A DNA stretch of 64,000 bases from Kalaharituber pfeilii (GCA_015179045.1 WHUZ01000116.1:1-64000), one strand, 5' to 3'. Positions 11,402 to 23,352 are shown, counted from the first letter of the stretch. The notes: generated from the sequence alone by a model not told the origin. Numbers and translations are program-made.

Positions 11402-12640
11402 GTTGCAATTTTTGCAGAGGCTATTATATTAGCTAAATTCCCTTTTCTACATCTTTATGCTTGAAACAGACTAGACACTAGTAGAATAAAATACTTATCT
11501 ATATATTAGAAAGTGTTAGATTATATATATATAAGTAATAAAGAATATTTTATTAATAATGAAAGAATCTATATACTTATCAAATATATTAATAATATAC
11601 TCAAAATTGTTATAAATAGAAGCAGAGCTAAATAGTATCCAAAAAGCTATAAATGTCACAGCCCACCTACGCACGCATCGATATCATCCTTTTCCGCAGC
11701 CGACAAGTCAAGCCGAGCCGACGTGCCAAGCCGAGGTGCCAAGCCGGAAGGTGAGACCTTACTAATAGCCGACTCGGAAAGGCTTGACAAGCCTCCCGGT
11801 CCGGTTGATTAGCCCTCTGACAGCTCATTGATATGCCTTCCAATATTAGCATCACTATTGCCGCTCTTGCATTTCGGATTCTCTTTCTCATATCGTTATA
11901 GTCCTGTATTCCTTTCTATGTCAATTTCCAAGCATATAAGGGCCCCAGGTCCGCCTCTGTAGATAGCTCTTCTTCTCCTTGTCCGTTGTCTTGTTGATCA
12001 ATAGACCCGTCTGGTTTCTCATACTCCTCCGCCGCTGCCATTGCTATAGCCCGTGACCCCTAGCCGCTGAGTCGCCGTCGCCGCCGCCGCCACCGCCGCC
12101 GCCGTAGTCCTCGACCCATAGCCGCCGACCCGCCGCCAATACCCAAGCTGACTGTACCCCTTGGCAAGGCCTCCGCCCAAGCCCACCGCCGACGTCACAA
12201 TAAAGTAGATCGAATTGAAGAGAGAAAATAAACCTACTGTCTTACTAGAAATAGAATAGTACTAGAGAAAAAATTTAGTAATACTAATATAAATCTGATT
12301 GATAGAAAAAACTACGCTTACTTATAGAAAAGTAACTAAAGATTATAGCTTACTGCTATCAAATGCTGAATAATATATTAAAGATACTAAAACATAAAGA
12401 ACTAATCTCAGAAAGTACTGTATTAGTAATTAATTGAAAGTCTGTTATATATGACTTGAATAACTAGACTAGATATCTACTTAGTAATAAATCTCTTAGA
12501 AAGAAAAGCTTAGAATTTATTTATGAATACTAATTAGTATACTATATTAAAAGTATTAGAGTATTTCTACTTAATAAAAACTGATAGAATACTTATAGAA
12601 TTTGAATCAAATACTACTATCAAGATAATAGTAGATGCTT
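11402..12640. other. AT-rich segment missing from right arm
   Basis: Mostly AT-rich (11,500-12,640) with a GC patch of GCCGCC triplets at about 12,060-12,180. The downstream Copia reading frame continues into this side, so the right arm probably lost this segment. No other gene is visible. Confidence 0.5.
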
Positions 12641-12750
12641 TATACTCAGAAGAGAAAGCAAAAACTACTCAAGAAACTATTATAATAATAGAAGGGCAGA
12701 TGGTACTTTGATACACCAAATAGCAGAGAGTGGTAAGTACCAGAAATCCG

Positions 12751-13052
12751 GAGGCAGAATACATAGTAGCAGCAGAAGGTGTCAAGAATGCAGCTGCATT
12801 GCAACATGGATATGTCAACTATTGGAAGAATGAAACATTCTGAAAATTCCCAAACTGTACACAGATAATGAGGCAATGGAGAAACTAATCAGGAACAATA
12901 CATATCACTTCCGAACTCAATACATCAATAACTGGTACCACTATATACATGACCAAGTCGAGAGGGGACTCCTTCGGGTAAAGGGAGTGAGGGGCAACAC
13001 CCTCTCAGACCTACTCATGAAACTGCTACCGAAAGCCACCATTCAATCCTAG
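12751..13052 (+). pseudogene. Ty1/Copia RNase H C-terminus remnant
   Basis: Motifs typical of the end of Copia polyproteins appear in order: EAEYIVAAEG, then after a frameshift KLYTDNEAMEKLIRN, YHFRTQYI, YHYIHDQVERG and LSDLLMKLLP. No LTRs are visible. The LINE at 13,060 interrupts sequence just downstream. The right-arm remnant at 27,602-27,840 lacks the EAEY part. Confidence 0.85.
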
Positions 13053-13059
13053 AAGAACC

Positions 13060-13603
13060 GGACATGGCGGCCAAGATCGGCACGGCACTGCAATACCAAG
13101 ACGAGGTGGTTACCGAGGCAGGCATGAGACAATACGCCAAAGCATGGAGTGCCGACTAGAGGAAGAGACTACAGCTGTCGTACCGGCCTTCAGAATATCT
13201 GGGGAATAGGAGGAGGGTAGCCACCCTCGCAGGCATGCTGGGGAACAAGGGTCTGCGGCAGTGGAGGCACCAGATAGGGAGGGACGAATCACCGGAGTGT
13301 AGGTGGTGCGGTAAAGCCCTCGAAAACTTTGCTCACATAATGAATGAATGCGAGGAGTGGAAGAAAAGACTCCCGGGGGGGGAGACGGGGTTGAAGCGCC
13401 CAACGGAGCCAGGCGGGGAAGGAGACATGCTGGCGGAGGTTTTGGACTGGGCGGCGGAGTAACGTTTCTTGAACATCGGGTTACATTTCGTTTTTTTCTT
13501 TTGCTAGTTTCCCATATTCTCCTGTCTCATGTATTTAATCTCTCGCCATAGCCTGTCAGGCGGCATGCGAGTAATGAAATAAAAAAATAAAAAAAAAAAA
13601 AAA
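13060..13603 (+). mobile_element. LINE family 1, 5'-truncated 3' end
   Basis: The last 130 codons of a LINE ORF2 (in-frame TAG near 13,157) include the CCHC-like knuckle CRWCGKALENFAHIMNEC and end LAEVLDWAAE. The 3' tail hairpin and poly(A) follow. It is flanked by AATCCTRGAAGAACC (13,045 and 13,604). It is present in both arms (27,050-27,586). Confidence 0.92.
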
Positions 13604-13829
13604 AATCCTGGAAGAACCAGCTTGGGATGTTGACCTAGATGAATAGTTAGCCTCACTTGGATATCATGATGGGGCAGTGTCGGAAATCGAGGCGTTATTC
13701 AGAGTTGGAGAGGGTGTTGGAAACTAACCCTGAAAATCGCCAAAAATCAGCTAGGACCAAAAGTGTAAAAGAGATATCCGTAGAGGAAAGAAGGGGCATA
13801 AATAGTGTAAAATAATCAGTCAATCTTGT

Positions 13830-14187
13830 AGATAGAAAACTAGAGCTCCTAAGATTAACGAGAGACCAAAAAAAACTTTTATCCCACATAAAAAGAATTT
13901 CAGCCCGGACTGTAGGTGGTGTGGGGACCAAGAGGAGATACCAGAACACATCTGGAACAGATGCAAAGCCTGGAGAAGGAAATGGCTGGGAGGACTGGAA
14001 GCTATAAAACACCCCCTGAAAGCAAAGGAGAGGGAAGGGGACAAGATAGACTTGATGGGATGGGCAGAGAGATGAGGCGTAGGGGTCTCTTTATCCTTTT
14101 AGGGTATTGTCTTATTATTTCTTCTGTACTTTATCTCGCCGTAGCCTGTAGGGCGGCATGCGAGTATTGATAATCTACAAAAAAAAA
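13830..14187 (+). mobile_element. LINE family 1 3' end, second subfamily
   Basis: It encodes a knuckle CRWCGDQEEIPEHIWNRC and a short C-terminus ending MGWAER. A CGCCGTAGCCTGTAGGGCGGC tail follows and then an A-run. It is present in both arms (about 26,036-26,425). The 5' boundary is uncertain. Confidence 0.75.
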
Positions 14188-14342
14188 GACTTTTGTATCA
14201 TTACCATCAAGATATCGTACTCTGGAGCCAAGTATGTAAGTTACAATCCTAGATCCTGTGACAAGTACAGTAAGGGTCATGTCAGGTCCTTCGTCAGGAT
14301 TAGAAAATATAGAAATTGAAATTGCATAGTTTCAACATTTTG
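14188..14342. other. Arm-shared spacer
   Basis: Sequence shared with about 25,870-26,035; no feature seen. Confidence 0.35.
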
Positions 14343-14478
14343 ACTATGGCACCACTAATATTAGTGCTATGGTCACAAGTCCAACTCCACCCTGCGGGCC
14401 TACTATTAGACCCACGTGTACAGGATTTCCCACTGCTTCCATTCCACGGGCTGACAGCCTACAGACAGCACGCATGCG

Positions 14479-14528
<50 letters not shown>

Positions 14529-14771
14529 CCCAGTACATATGGCAGTACATAATAGGAGTACCTAACGAACAACAACCAAGCAAGGAACTATTCGATAACG
14601 TGATCCATGAAATATGGAATTGGAATGGGCGGGGAGAGAGTAGTGTACATCACTTGGTTATTTCTTTTCCTTCTTCGCCTTTGTTATTCTTTTTACTTCC
14701 TCACTTACTTAATCTCACCATAGCCCACAGGGCGGCATGTGAGTAATGATATATAAAAAAAAAAAAAAGAA
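14343..14771 (+). mobile_element. LINE tail remnants with long poly(A)
   Basis: A degenerate tail ends in a 44-base A-run (14,479-14,523). It is followed by a further LINE 3' end with tail CTCACCATAGCCCACAGGGC...GTGAG and poly(A) at about 14,755. Both are shared with 25,483-25,740. The tail here has a compensated stem change (CTCAC/GTGAG). Confidence 0.7.
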
Positions 14772-14849
14772 AGAAATATGCTGGCCACGTGGCCCTTTTC
14801 AGGTTGCTAGTAATTCAACCCGCACAGAGCTTTACGCCTCGTTTAACCT

Positions 14850-16265
14850 CTACAACACCAACAAAACCACTTTCACGACCATCGTAACCTTGTCAGGACT
14901 CGCCCTATCTTGAGTTCTCTCGGAAACAATACCTTCGCCCAGTAGGGTGGCACCAACACCTGCCACTGCACCAACGGTTGCCAGAAGCGGTGCCCCTGCT
15001 GCTGACGCTGCACCTGCCATCCCAATACCCTGTAACATCGCAAATAGACTTCCCGCTTCAATTACTCCAATGGAAGCCTGCCACCCTGCAGCTAAGCTAC
15101 CTGCAACAATCCCCTGGGCTCCAAACCCAGCAAGTGCCGCTAATGAGCCAATGAGAAATCCCTGACACCCAGGTACCAACGCAACCGCACTCAAACCGGC
15201 AAATGCTATGGCCTTCCCCCACGGGAAACCCTGGGGTCGCGGGCCGAGGGAGGGTCCTAAATCAAGGGGACCACCACGGGCGCCTCCTCCGCTACTACCT
15301 CCACGTTTCGTCATTAACATCACACTGCCTTTCAGCACCAACACTCCCATTTTTAGTGCAAATTCAGTACGGGGCCTGCTACACCAAAGCACTAGCAACT
15401 GGGCTACAAGTTGCCAAATTCGGGTATCGTTCGACAGACTACTTTTGCATGCATGAATAAGAGTAAGCAAGCGGGCCAATGTGCGCTTGAACATAGACTG
15501 TCTTGCTTCGGTTACGCTAATATCCTGCCCACCAGAATTGATAGACGTTGAAGGTGGATCATGTGGATCATGTGGATCATGCGATGTCGGTGGGAATTGT
15601 GGCGGGAAATTTTTCAAAGACTGTTGCAGCCTCGTCCCAAGGGCACATGATTCACGGTCCTCCGCTGAGTTCCATGACTCGAACTGGATGTCAGCTGCGC
15701 GTGCAGCTAGGACAGTTAAGCTTGAGTGGACAAAGTCTACAAACAGCAAGTCAGTACAATAAGTATAGCACACTTGTTTACGTCCAGGCCAGCACTTGCA
15801 CTACTCCACGCTGCCAGTTCTACTCACCACATGTGGCTTTCCTGTTTCCACTATAACACGTCTCTACAAGCTTTGCGAACCCAGTGACCACCTCCCCGTC
15901 CACTTCTGGAATCTTCATTGACTGATAGATATGTAAATTTTCTGAACTTATGGCGTGCTGTCTCCTCATAAGATCTTGTCCCGTGTGACGTTGAATCAGG
16001 GTTTTAGTGTGCTCAGGAGGTGTCAACGTGTACAGAAGATCACCTGTTCATGTGTAAGTAAAACATGCGGTTGGCTTGTTCAACAATTCACAACCGGTAA
16101 GATACCATTTTGGCGTTCCCGTGGGATAAGAATCTTGTCCACGGTAGCGGTTGAAACTTTGCCCGGTAACTCTACCGGGTACTGTATGATAAGGCGCTCA
16201 ATGTCGTCTTCCTGACTTGCCATCTGCTCGGCCACATCTTTCACACTTATTAATGAACCCTCCAT
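14850..16265 (-). CDS. Ifi-6-16 (IFI6/IFI27-like) domain protein, left copy
   Basis: Exons 16,106-16,265, 15,828-16,043 and 14,850-15,736 join in phase to 420 residues. The soluble N-terminal part (about 1-290) has no family I recognise and contains an HDPHDPHDP repeat near residue 180. A GGSSGGGARGG linker follows. The C-terminal part (about 299-391) is a Gly/Ala-rich hydrophobic domain with GFGAQGIVAGSLAAGWQ and EAGSLFAMLQGIGMAG, hallmarks of the interferon-induced 6-16 family. Members of that family in animals are small organelle-membrane proteins linked to cell death. Membrane action here is inferred. Compared with the right copy it lacks three residues at the end of exon 2 and has a few substitutions. 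It points away from the central spacer. Confidence 0.85.
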
Positions 16266-16454
16266 CGCTGCCGAATGTTGGATATTCGAGAATTCTGAGG
16301 AGTCTCAAGGGTACGTTGTGAAGGCACCGAAGAAACCTGAGCAGTTCTGCTAAACACCACCGTAATTAAGGGAATCTCGACTACATTTATCATACGTCTG
16401 GACCTCCTCCATTTCGCAAGGGCGGTTTTTTTGAGCTTTGTTGTGTGTGGGTCA

Positions 16455-16481
16455 GGCCTTCCATGATCGGCATGTAAGGCC
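16455..16481. promoter_or_regulatory. Palindrome upstream of left Ifi-6-16 gene
   Basis: GGCCTT-C-CATG, a five-base loop, then CATG-T-AAGGCC form a 10-pair stem with one mismatch, about 190 bases upstream of the start codon. It is conserved at 23,732-23,758. It may be an operator-like site or simply hairpin DNA. Confidence 0.4.
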
Positions 16482-16965
16482 GCCCATGATCTACCGAGTG
16501 CATCTACCAGTGGTAGTCATCAATTATCTATGGTAAAGTAAATGAAACATTAGTGCATTGCATATCCCTGTACGTCTAATCATTTGAGGCCGGCAATTGA
16601 TGACTGGCACAAATGCAAAAAAGCTAAAGCTTGTAATTGTAGCCTCATTCACCGTTACCTCGCATATCAACACACCTACATCGCAATGCCTCCTATAAAG
16701 CATCATTATAGGAGAAAATAGATGCTGAAATCGATGTTTTGATGACAGCAATAGCAATGCCGCGACTCTGATACCAGAAGTCGCATATTGCATGCAATCA
16801 ATCCCTATATACCCCCCAGGCTGAAGTCCGGTATGCGTACAATTACCCTATATACTACAGAATTTCGACACACGCTGCCAGCAATTACGTTCCCCCAGGC
16901 TTTTTTTTCCCTATTTTCTGCGGTATAATAAATTCTTTGCTTTAGTATTCATACCAGCTCAGGGC

Positions 16966-16970
<5 letters not shown>

Positions 16971-17022
<52 letters not shown>

Positions 17023-17392
17023 ATAACCCTGCTTGTAGCACGTGGCCATGGCAGGGTCCCTGGGCAAGCCCTCATAGCCCGGAGACAGGCTAAACTAAAT
17101 TTCTACGTACATGGCCCCATTGCGCCGTCGCGCCGTCGCCCCCGCTCTCCTAACTTCTAGAACTTGACCCCGCACTAGAAGTTGACCCCGGCGAAGAAAT
17201 TTTCCAAAATGTCATATTCCTCCCCATTCTCCGCCTTTCTCTTCCAATTCTTTCCCATGCCGCTCCACCTCTCAAAACCTTCTGGACGGTTCTTCTGGCT
17301 TCTGCATCGGAAAGCGAGATGCTCCCCCGTTTGCAGCTCCCCACACCTGCACTTATCCGATTCAGCCACACCCAGCTTCTTCAACCATATAA
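16971..17392 (-). mobile_element. LINE family 2, 5'-truncated, antisense
   Basis: A long poly(T) is followed by the reverse family 2 tail, then the C-terminal coding part of a LINE ORF2 (LKKLGVAESDKCRCGELQ, knuckle C-C-H-C, NRPEGFERW) at about 17,175-17,390. It sits exactly at the inner end of the left arm. Confidence 0.88.
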
Positions 17393-17464
17393 GGGACCCT
17401 GCCATGGCCACGTGCTACAAACGGGGTTATGTGATGTAAAAAAAAAAAAAAAAAAAAAAAAAAA
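17393..17464 (+). mobile_element. LINE family 2 tail, sense, abutting the antisense copy
   Basis: A GGGACCCTGCCATGGCCACG tail with ACGGGGTTATGTGAT and poly(A) lies back to back with the preceding element, so the two poly(A) tails face outwards. Confidence 0.8.
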
Positions 17465-17812
17465 TTTATCCTGAAACGGAATGGATGTAAATGTGAACCA
17501 TTGTGGAGGACTGCAGCATAGTATTTGTTTAATTCCGGAGTCTACATTCCACATGTGCTCCGAAGTAGCAGGAGTCACAGCTAAAATGGTGCTAAGACTC
17601 AGAATTCGTGACTTTGATGTAATACTTTGAATTCGTCCGTCTCCGCGCTAACCAGCTTGCGGTCTAGGGTGGTGCCAAGACTCGTCAATACTGTGGGCGT
17701 AAGAGCCGCACTTAGCAATGATCACAACAACCATACATAAAGAGTCGTTTGTCCCACTCACCAGATATAGACGCCCACCACTTTCCCGAAATTCAGTAAT
17801 ACGTGCTTCGCC

Positions 17813-18512
17813 ATGTCTACTAGAGATGATATGGATGACCTCGTCAACTCCCTCCAAGGTGCCTCACTGCATGATTCTAGACCTGGAATCGTTGCGGATG
17901 TTACGAATTCTCCACTTCGCAGATTCTTCCTCCAACATCCTGTCGGCGGGTATACATACAGCGGCCGGTCCCCAACGACTGAATGGCAGGATTATTTGGA
18001 TGCGAAAGGTTGGACGTCCGAACAATGCCACAAGAAAGGCAGCAGACAACGAAAGCTGTACCGCAAGTATCTCGCGGCCGTTGAAGAGGAGGTTGATTAT
18101 CTCATCCAACGGAATGAACAGGTCAGAGATGGGGAGCTTAAGCCGTGGGAATACTTGTGCAAGTTGTTTGAAGTCGGGGAAGCTCCCTTGAGCAAGAAGA
18201 AGGCAAAGAAGGTATGTCTAAATGCGACTTCAGGTGCAGGATCCCTTGTAGGTTGAATTTACGACCTAACATTTCAATTAGCTGTTACGTCCAATACATA
18301 TCAACATTTACGACTTTATCGACTATCAGCAAGCTCAGCAAGCCGGACAGCACTCAGTGCTTACGAGGTTTCCGAAGGAAGGACAGCTAGCAGAATATAG
18401 CTACGACACTGGGAGGGTATATCCACTGTCTGCTGCGAAAAAAGATGGGATGTTGAGATTGTTGTTGAGGAAAATATCAAGGGCAGCTTCAAGGGTCAGG
18501 ACTCAGAAGTAG
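17813..18512 (+). CDS. Fungal hypothetical protein, two exons
   Basis: Exons 17,813-18,211 and 18,282-18,512 flank a 70-base intron (GTATGT, branch CTAAC, TTAG) and encode 209 residues. Visible pattern: SPLRRFFLQHP near residue 31, a W-DYL--KGW block, an EEEVDYLIQRNE helix, PWEYLCKLFEVGEAPLSKKKAKK and HINIYDFIDY. The order (FF-block, L--KGW, acidic helix, W--LC, IN/VNI-D-I) matches, from memory, a widespread ascomycete family of unknown function. The C-terminus is basic (RLLLRKISRAASRVR). It lies in the unique spacer, upstream of and co-directional with the HET relic. No regulation is evident. Confidence 0.85.
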
Positions 18513-19522
18513 TTTGTGGCAGGGCATTTGCAGTTGCCCCCTCCCGATAGCGACGCGATTTTTAAATGTCTATACTGATAGGAGAATGGTCAACGCAAGT
18601 TTCGGTCTATTCAGGTAGTTGAACAATCGTTCTTTTCTTTTGATGGGATTTACCAAAGTTGATCAGAAAGAGCCTGCTTGAAATCTTTACAAGCTGTCTC
18701 AAGGGCAGTTAGAGAATATGGAAGTAATGATTTTCGAGTGAATCTTTCTATAAGGGAATAATAATGATATATGCAAAGCGAAACTGCTACGTATTTCAGA
18801 TCAAGAGTCACCTTCGCATCGTCGGGGAGAAGCAGTGCAGAAGCTCTTAGGTTGTATTCAACAAGCAGGACACAAAGCAATGTGTACAGTTCGTGGGTTT
18901 TATGCATCTAGGATACCAGGAGCCCCAGGATGCAGGCGGCGGAGTTATCTTCGGTAGGCCAAACCACCACTCTGGCCGATAGCGGAGTTCTGTCAAGGTG
19001 TAGAGAACGCGCTACATCAAGCTTTTATCATGGGCTAAGGCAGATTTCACGGTCACGTACACATGGCGAGGAGTGGCTTGAAATCAAGTGACTCTCAGAA
19101 GGGAGTTCGATGGCATTAATAGTGTGCAGGGGGATGATCGTAGGAAGTGCGGTGCTGAGGGAGGCGGAGCTGTGGCTGGGTTAGTTGGTGACAATAGCCA
19201 ACGTTTGGGTGCTGCATTAGTACAAACTGCATAACAGGGGCCTTTCATGGTGAAACCACCGATATGCATTGGCAGTGTTCCATATTTAGCGCTGTAACTA
19301 AGTATGCTAGTAGTAGAAATGTTACTTTACCCCGCATTTCGATTCATTCTACGGTCGTACTAATACCCACCACTACAAAGGCACCACATGTATACTATGG
19401 TCCTCCATCCAGAATCAATTAGTGATGCTGGTGTAGCCAACGCTCAACATCCCATTAACTGCCAAATATGGCTTCTCGTGTGATAAAGTATGCGTCCATC
19501 CGTTAGTTCTAGTACTGTACAG
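18513..19522. other. Intergenic stretch before HET gene
   Basis: No convincing gene. An 85-residue minus-strand frame (18,650-18,907) has no recognised family. The last part probably includes the HET promoter and a small first exon; ATGGCTTCTC at 19,468 is a candidate start. Confidence 0.4.
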
Positions 19523-21334
19523 ACTGTTTGTTGGGATCCAGTACCAGCGACTTTTCTGACTGTTTGTACATCTCTAGATATGTTATCGACAATCTGTCTC
19601 CCACAAATACGAGACAAATCACACCGAACAGTCCAGTTATAATTAGCGAAGAAGGTCGCTTGATTCTCGAATCACCCCTATTGGGCCGAGGACAGAGGAC
19701 GGGGCAATGGTGCCTAGATCCTGCAAACTTTCGCCATGGGCAATACCTTCCCACTGCCGTTTGGGAGGAAGGCTGGAATAACTTCAAAGTACACAATCCA
19801 ACAGCGGCCGTGGTTCTCACCCAGGAAGAAAGTGATGCCTGTGTTGGCAATTTGAGCCTGGAGGAGTTAGATCGCCGCGTTCGGGCACTTTGGGGAGTCT
19901 GTGTAGGGCTCGTTGGCTGCAATCCGCACGTCCCATATCCGACTTGTACCTGCAGCTACCCGTGGTGTAAAACCTGTTCTGCGAAAGAACAAGGAGCAGC
20001 GGTGAAAGCGGCATACACAGAATGGTTGTCATACTTCATTTCTAGCAATCAAACCTTCGGTACTGTGCATGCTTTTGTTGGTGCACTTCATATACGTCAA
20101 CATTATTCCTTCAACAGGTGGCCCCCGTACTTTGGCGACCACATATTATTCCCGAGCCCTGACCATCACACCGACCAGCCCGAATTGCACGGAGTGTATG
20201 CACCAGTGCTTACCCACCAGCGCAAGCGTAACGCATCTGGTTTAGAGGAGATTGATCAAGCGGGTGCTGTATGCCCAAGGCGGGTTTGGGATATCTGTGC
20301 CAACAGGGTTATTCCTTGCACCTGGTTCATAGGTAACCAGTCCCCAATTGCAGAGTTTCACCTTTTCGGTCTTATCGTACCGGCTTCACATGCATGGACA
20401 GCCCCGCAGGACTTACAATATGTCATGACTAACATCAATTATAACCTGTGGCCCGTCCCCATCCCGAAGGGAGTCGACCTTGAGTCCATCCGTGGAGGCT
20501 TAATCCGGAAGAATGTGAGATACGCATGGCTGGACGTCCTCTGCCTACGTCAGGCTGCGCAACCGACCCCTGAACCGCTGCCAATTCGTTTTAGGGCGGA
20601 AATCCTTCAGGCTAGGGAACAGTGTAGATTTCAGGAATGGGAAACTGATGTCCCCTTGATTGGGGCGGTTTATAGAAGGACGTACGACGTGGTGGTATAT
20701 CTGAGTGGTTTAGGAAAACCATTTCAACCTGGCAATTGGAATGACTCACGGCATTGGCTGCGGCGTGCATGGACACTCCAGGAAACGAAAGTGGTCAACC
20801 ATATGCTCGTCGCAGGTCTTGAGAATACGCGACTGGATCCGTGGAAGTGCAAGGTATGTTGCATGTGATATTCATGTTCAGACCGAAGACTTATTCACTC
20901 ATGGCAGTGTTTTCGCTGATCGCAACTTGTCCACGGGTTGTCGTGATAGGTTACAAGCCGAGAAACACTCGGTCAGATCGTTAGCCGGTTGATGTGGACA
21001 CCACACGTGTCTGATGGTCACCTTATCTCTCTGTTGTGTGAGATGCGGGAAAGGTGTGCCTCGAACGACATAGATCGAGTCGCCGGTCTCTTTTTTCCCC
21101 TCCAAGAACAGTTTAAAGTTTTCTGATTCGGGATGTCATTTGCCTGTTTACAACCCCAAAGAGGCCCCTTCCGACTGTTGGGCTCGTCTGATAAAGTCGC
21201 TTAGCGCCCGCGAGAACATAGTAGTACAAATACTACAGGAGTTCCATTACCCTTCAGCTGAGTACTGGTTTCCGAGTTGGGACCTAGGCTTTGCACTACC
21301 TAGCTCAAATACCTGAGGCGTCGCTAGGAGAAGG

Positions 21335-21704
21335 TGTAACGGCGGACGTGGTCTGGGGCCTGTGGATGACGGCGATCTACGGAGCGCAGGCAGGAGGCGG
21401 CAGGCGGCAGTTTAGCAGTTCGCGGGTTCAACGGTTCACAGCGGTACAGCAGTTCAGCGGATCGGCACAGCAGGTAACCACTCTACTTAGGAGAAACTAA
21501 ATACAAGAGGTTGCGTAAAGAGAAAAAGGAAAGGAGAACACACAGCCATGAACACCACTTATATACACTTTCGAGACTGCAATACGCACTCAGGTCACAT
21601 CCCTTTTGTCCATATATATTGTACCGACATCCTGAAATGCTTGTCAGAGGTCATCTTTTAGCGTGAAGCTATTTACCCGGCTCGCTATACAATATCCCGT
21701 TACA
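21335..21704 (+). mobile_element. Solo LTR in HET gene (1)
   Basis: 370 bases, TGTAACGG...CCGTTACA, with a GAAGG target duplication on both sides (21,330-21,334 and 21,705-21,709). There is no internal retroelement sequence. Confidence 0.95.
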
Positions 21705-21954
21705 GAAGGCCAGGCAAGAAAGACTCATCTCGACCTATCCATTCAACTGCCATACGGGAAGTTATATTATGCCACTCTAGAAAAGTTCAAGAATCAAGCA
21801 GGTAAGATAACTCACTACGTCGCGACAGGAGAAGCCTTCTCGAGAGAGGGGGAAAATGCGACAGTGACTTTAGTCGCTACCCACAAGAGTCGAGGGGGCG
21901 GAGAACTGCCAGACATGAATATTCAGCCAGGAAAGAAATATGTCCTAGTACGCA

Positions 21955-22309
21955 TGTAACGGCAGTCGTGGTCTAGTGCCCGTGGATGACGGCGATCTAC
22001 GGAGCGCAGGCAGGCAGGAGGCGGCAGGCGACGGTTCAGCAGTTCGCAGCGGTAAGGCGGTTCACAGCAGTACAGCAGGTAACCACTCTACTTAGTAGAA
22101 ACTAAATACAAGAGGTTGCGTAAAGAGAAAAAGGAAAGGAGAACACACAGCCATGAACACCACTTATATACACTTTTGAGACTGCAATACGCACTCAGGT
22201 CGCATCCTTTTTACCCGTATGTATTGTACCAACATCCCCAAATGCTTGTCAGAGGTCACCTTTTAGCGTGAAGCTATTTACCCGGCTCGCTATACAATAT
22301 CCCGTTACA
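21955..22309 (+). mobile_element. Solo LTR in HET gene (2)
   Basis: 355 bases, same family, same orientation, but with its own ACGCA duplication (21,950-21,954 and 22,310-22,314). It is therefore a separate insertion and not the partner of the first LTR; the 250 bases between them are HET coding sequence. Confidence 0.95.
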
Positions 22310-22610
22310 ACGCATTACCAAAGAAAGGATCGTACGTAGAAAGATCCCTGTTAGCGGCGACCAGTGGGGCGGATCACGGCATGAAAAGGGTGGAATGGGT
22401 AGACGTTGCAATTTCGCCCAAGCGGAGAAGCATCGTGAGACACGTGAACAGGTAGAGGTGGTACCTCATGAGGGTCCACACCTTGTCCTGGTGTGCGATG
22501 AGCTCCAGGCAACAGGTGATCGATATCGTTTGCGCTGGCTCATCAGTTTGCAATGGAAAAAAAGGGAGGGCGACTCCGAATTCCGCTTCCCATTCAAATG
22601 TTTTTTTTGA

Positions 22611-23075
22611 TTTGTGGCAAGAGTTCGAGGGGACTTTTTCAAAGACCGTGACGTTGCAATAGTTGCTCGGTAGCGAGTATTGTTATTTTTTTTTTTTCTT
22701 GTTTATGAGTGAAACTTCGAAGTGATACCTGTACAAACAGAGATATCCGGAATCCTCCACCATTTCAGATGTCGTTCAGTTTGCCTGTTGTGAAGGTGAC
22801 AGGGATTGTGTTGACGCCAAGTATTGCTTAGCTTATTTTGGCTATGGGTTGCCATATAAGGTAGTCAATGCACCCCTGCAGGCGCCAAGCCAACTCAGGT
22901 AACACCAAAGGCCGCACAAGTTGGAGCTTATACCAGACGATGAAATTTTATCCGATTGACATGATATTTGCATTATTAGAAAACGAACGCTATGTGGTCC
23001 TCAAGTACCTAGGACTGTCTTTCCTAGAAGCGGAATTTAGAGGGGACCTGGTCTACAACATAGTAGACGGAGTTC
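22611..23075. other. Spacer end next to right arm
   Basis: A 78-residue frame (22,868-23,104) crosses the inner arm boundary and has no family; I do not call it a gene. A T-run lies at 22,686-22,699. Confidence 0.4.
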
Positions 23076-23321
23076 GAGGAGCCCTGAGCTGGTATGAATT
23101 CTAAAGCAAAGAATTTATTTTACCGCGCAAAATAGGGAAAAAAAAGCCTGGGGGAACGTAATTGCTGGCAGCGTGTGTCGAAATTCTGTAGTATATAGGG
23201 TAATTGTACGCATACCGGACTTCAGCCTGGGGGGTATATAGGGATTGATTGCATGCAATATGCGACTTCTGGTATCAGAGTCGCGGCATTGGCATACCGG
23301 ACTTCATCCTCGGGGGTATAT

Positions 23322-23326
<5 letters not shown>

Positions 23327-23352
<26 letters not shown>

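Larger units (their letters stand above)
1..16970 (+). repeat. Left arm of giant inverted duplication
   Basis: This arm matches the reverse complement of 23,076-35,110 nearly throughout. Base 1 pairs with about 35,110 and base 16,970 with about 23,076. Shared landmarks are coiled-coil copies A and B, the Ifi-6-16 gene, a Copia fragment and several LINE ends. The left arm is longer because it carries a 4.8 kb composite insertion (about 4,257-9,068), several LINE tails, and about 1.4 kb (11,402-12,806) that the right arm lacks. The duplication clearly continues beyond the window start. Confidence 0.95.
19523..22610 (+). pseudogene. HET-domain (heterokaryon incompatibility) gene, disrupted
   Basis: A long frame (to 20,853) shows HET motifs in order: VPASHAWT, YAWLDVLCLRQ, IGAVYRRTYDVVVYLSG and WLRRAWTLQE. 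A 96-base intron (20,854-20,949) leads to MRERCASNDIDRVAGLFF. A +1 shift at 21,124, a second near 21,290, and two solo LTRs (21,335 and 21,955) break the remainder. The protein-like frame nevertheless resumes after each (PSAEYWFPSWDLG; KTHLDLSIQL; AEKHRETREQ) to a stop at 22,610. There is no in-frame ATG at the 5' end; an upstream exon is likely (a TAG lies at 19,510). HET proteins trigger non-self recognition cell death; this copy looks non-functional. Confidence 0.88.

Noticed and set aside
14369..14583. Open frames through the 44-base A-run near 14,480
   Set aside because: They encode poly-Lys or poly-Phe from a LINE poly(A) tract, not a gene.
21335..22309. The two LTRs as one short LTR retrotransposon
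   Set aside because: Each has its own different target duplication and the middle 250 bases continue the HET reading frame.
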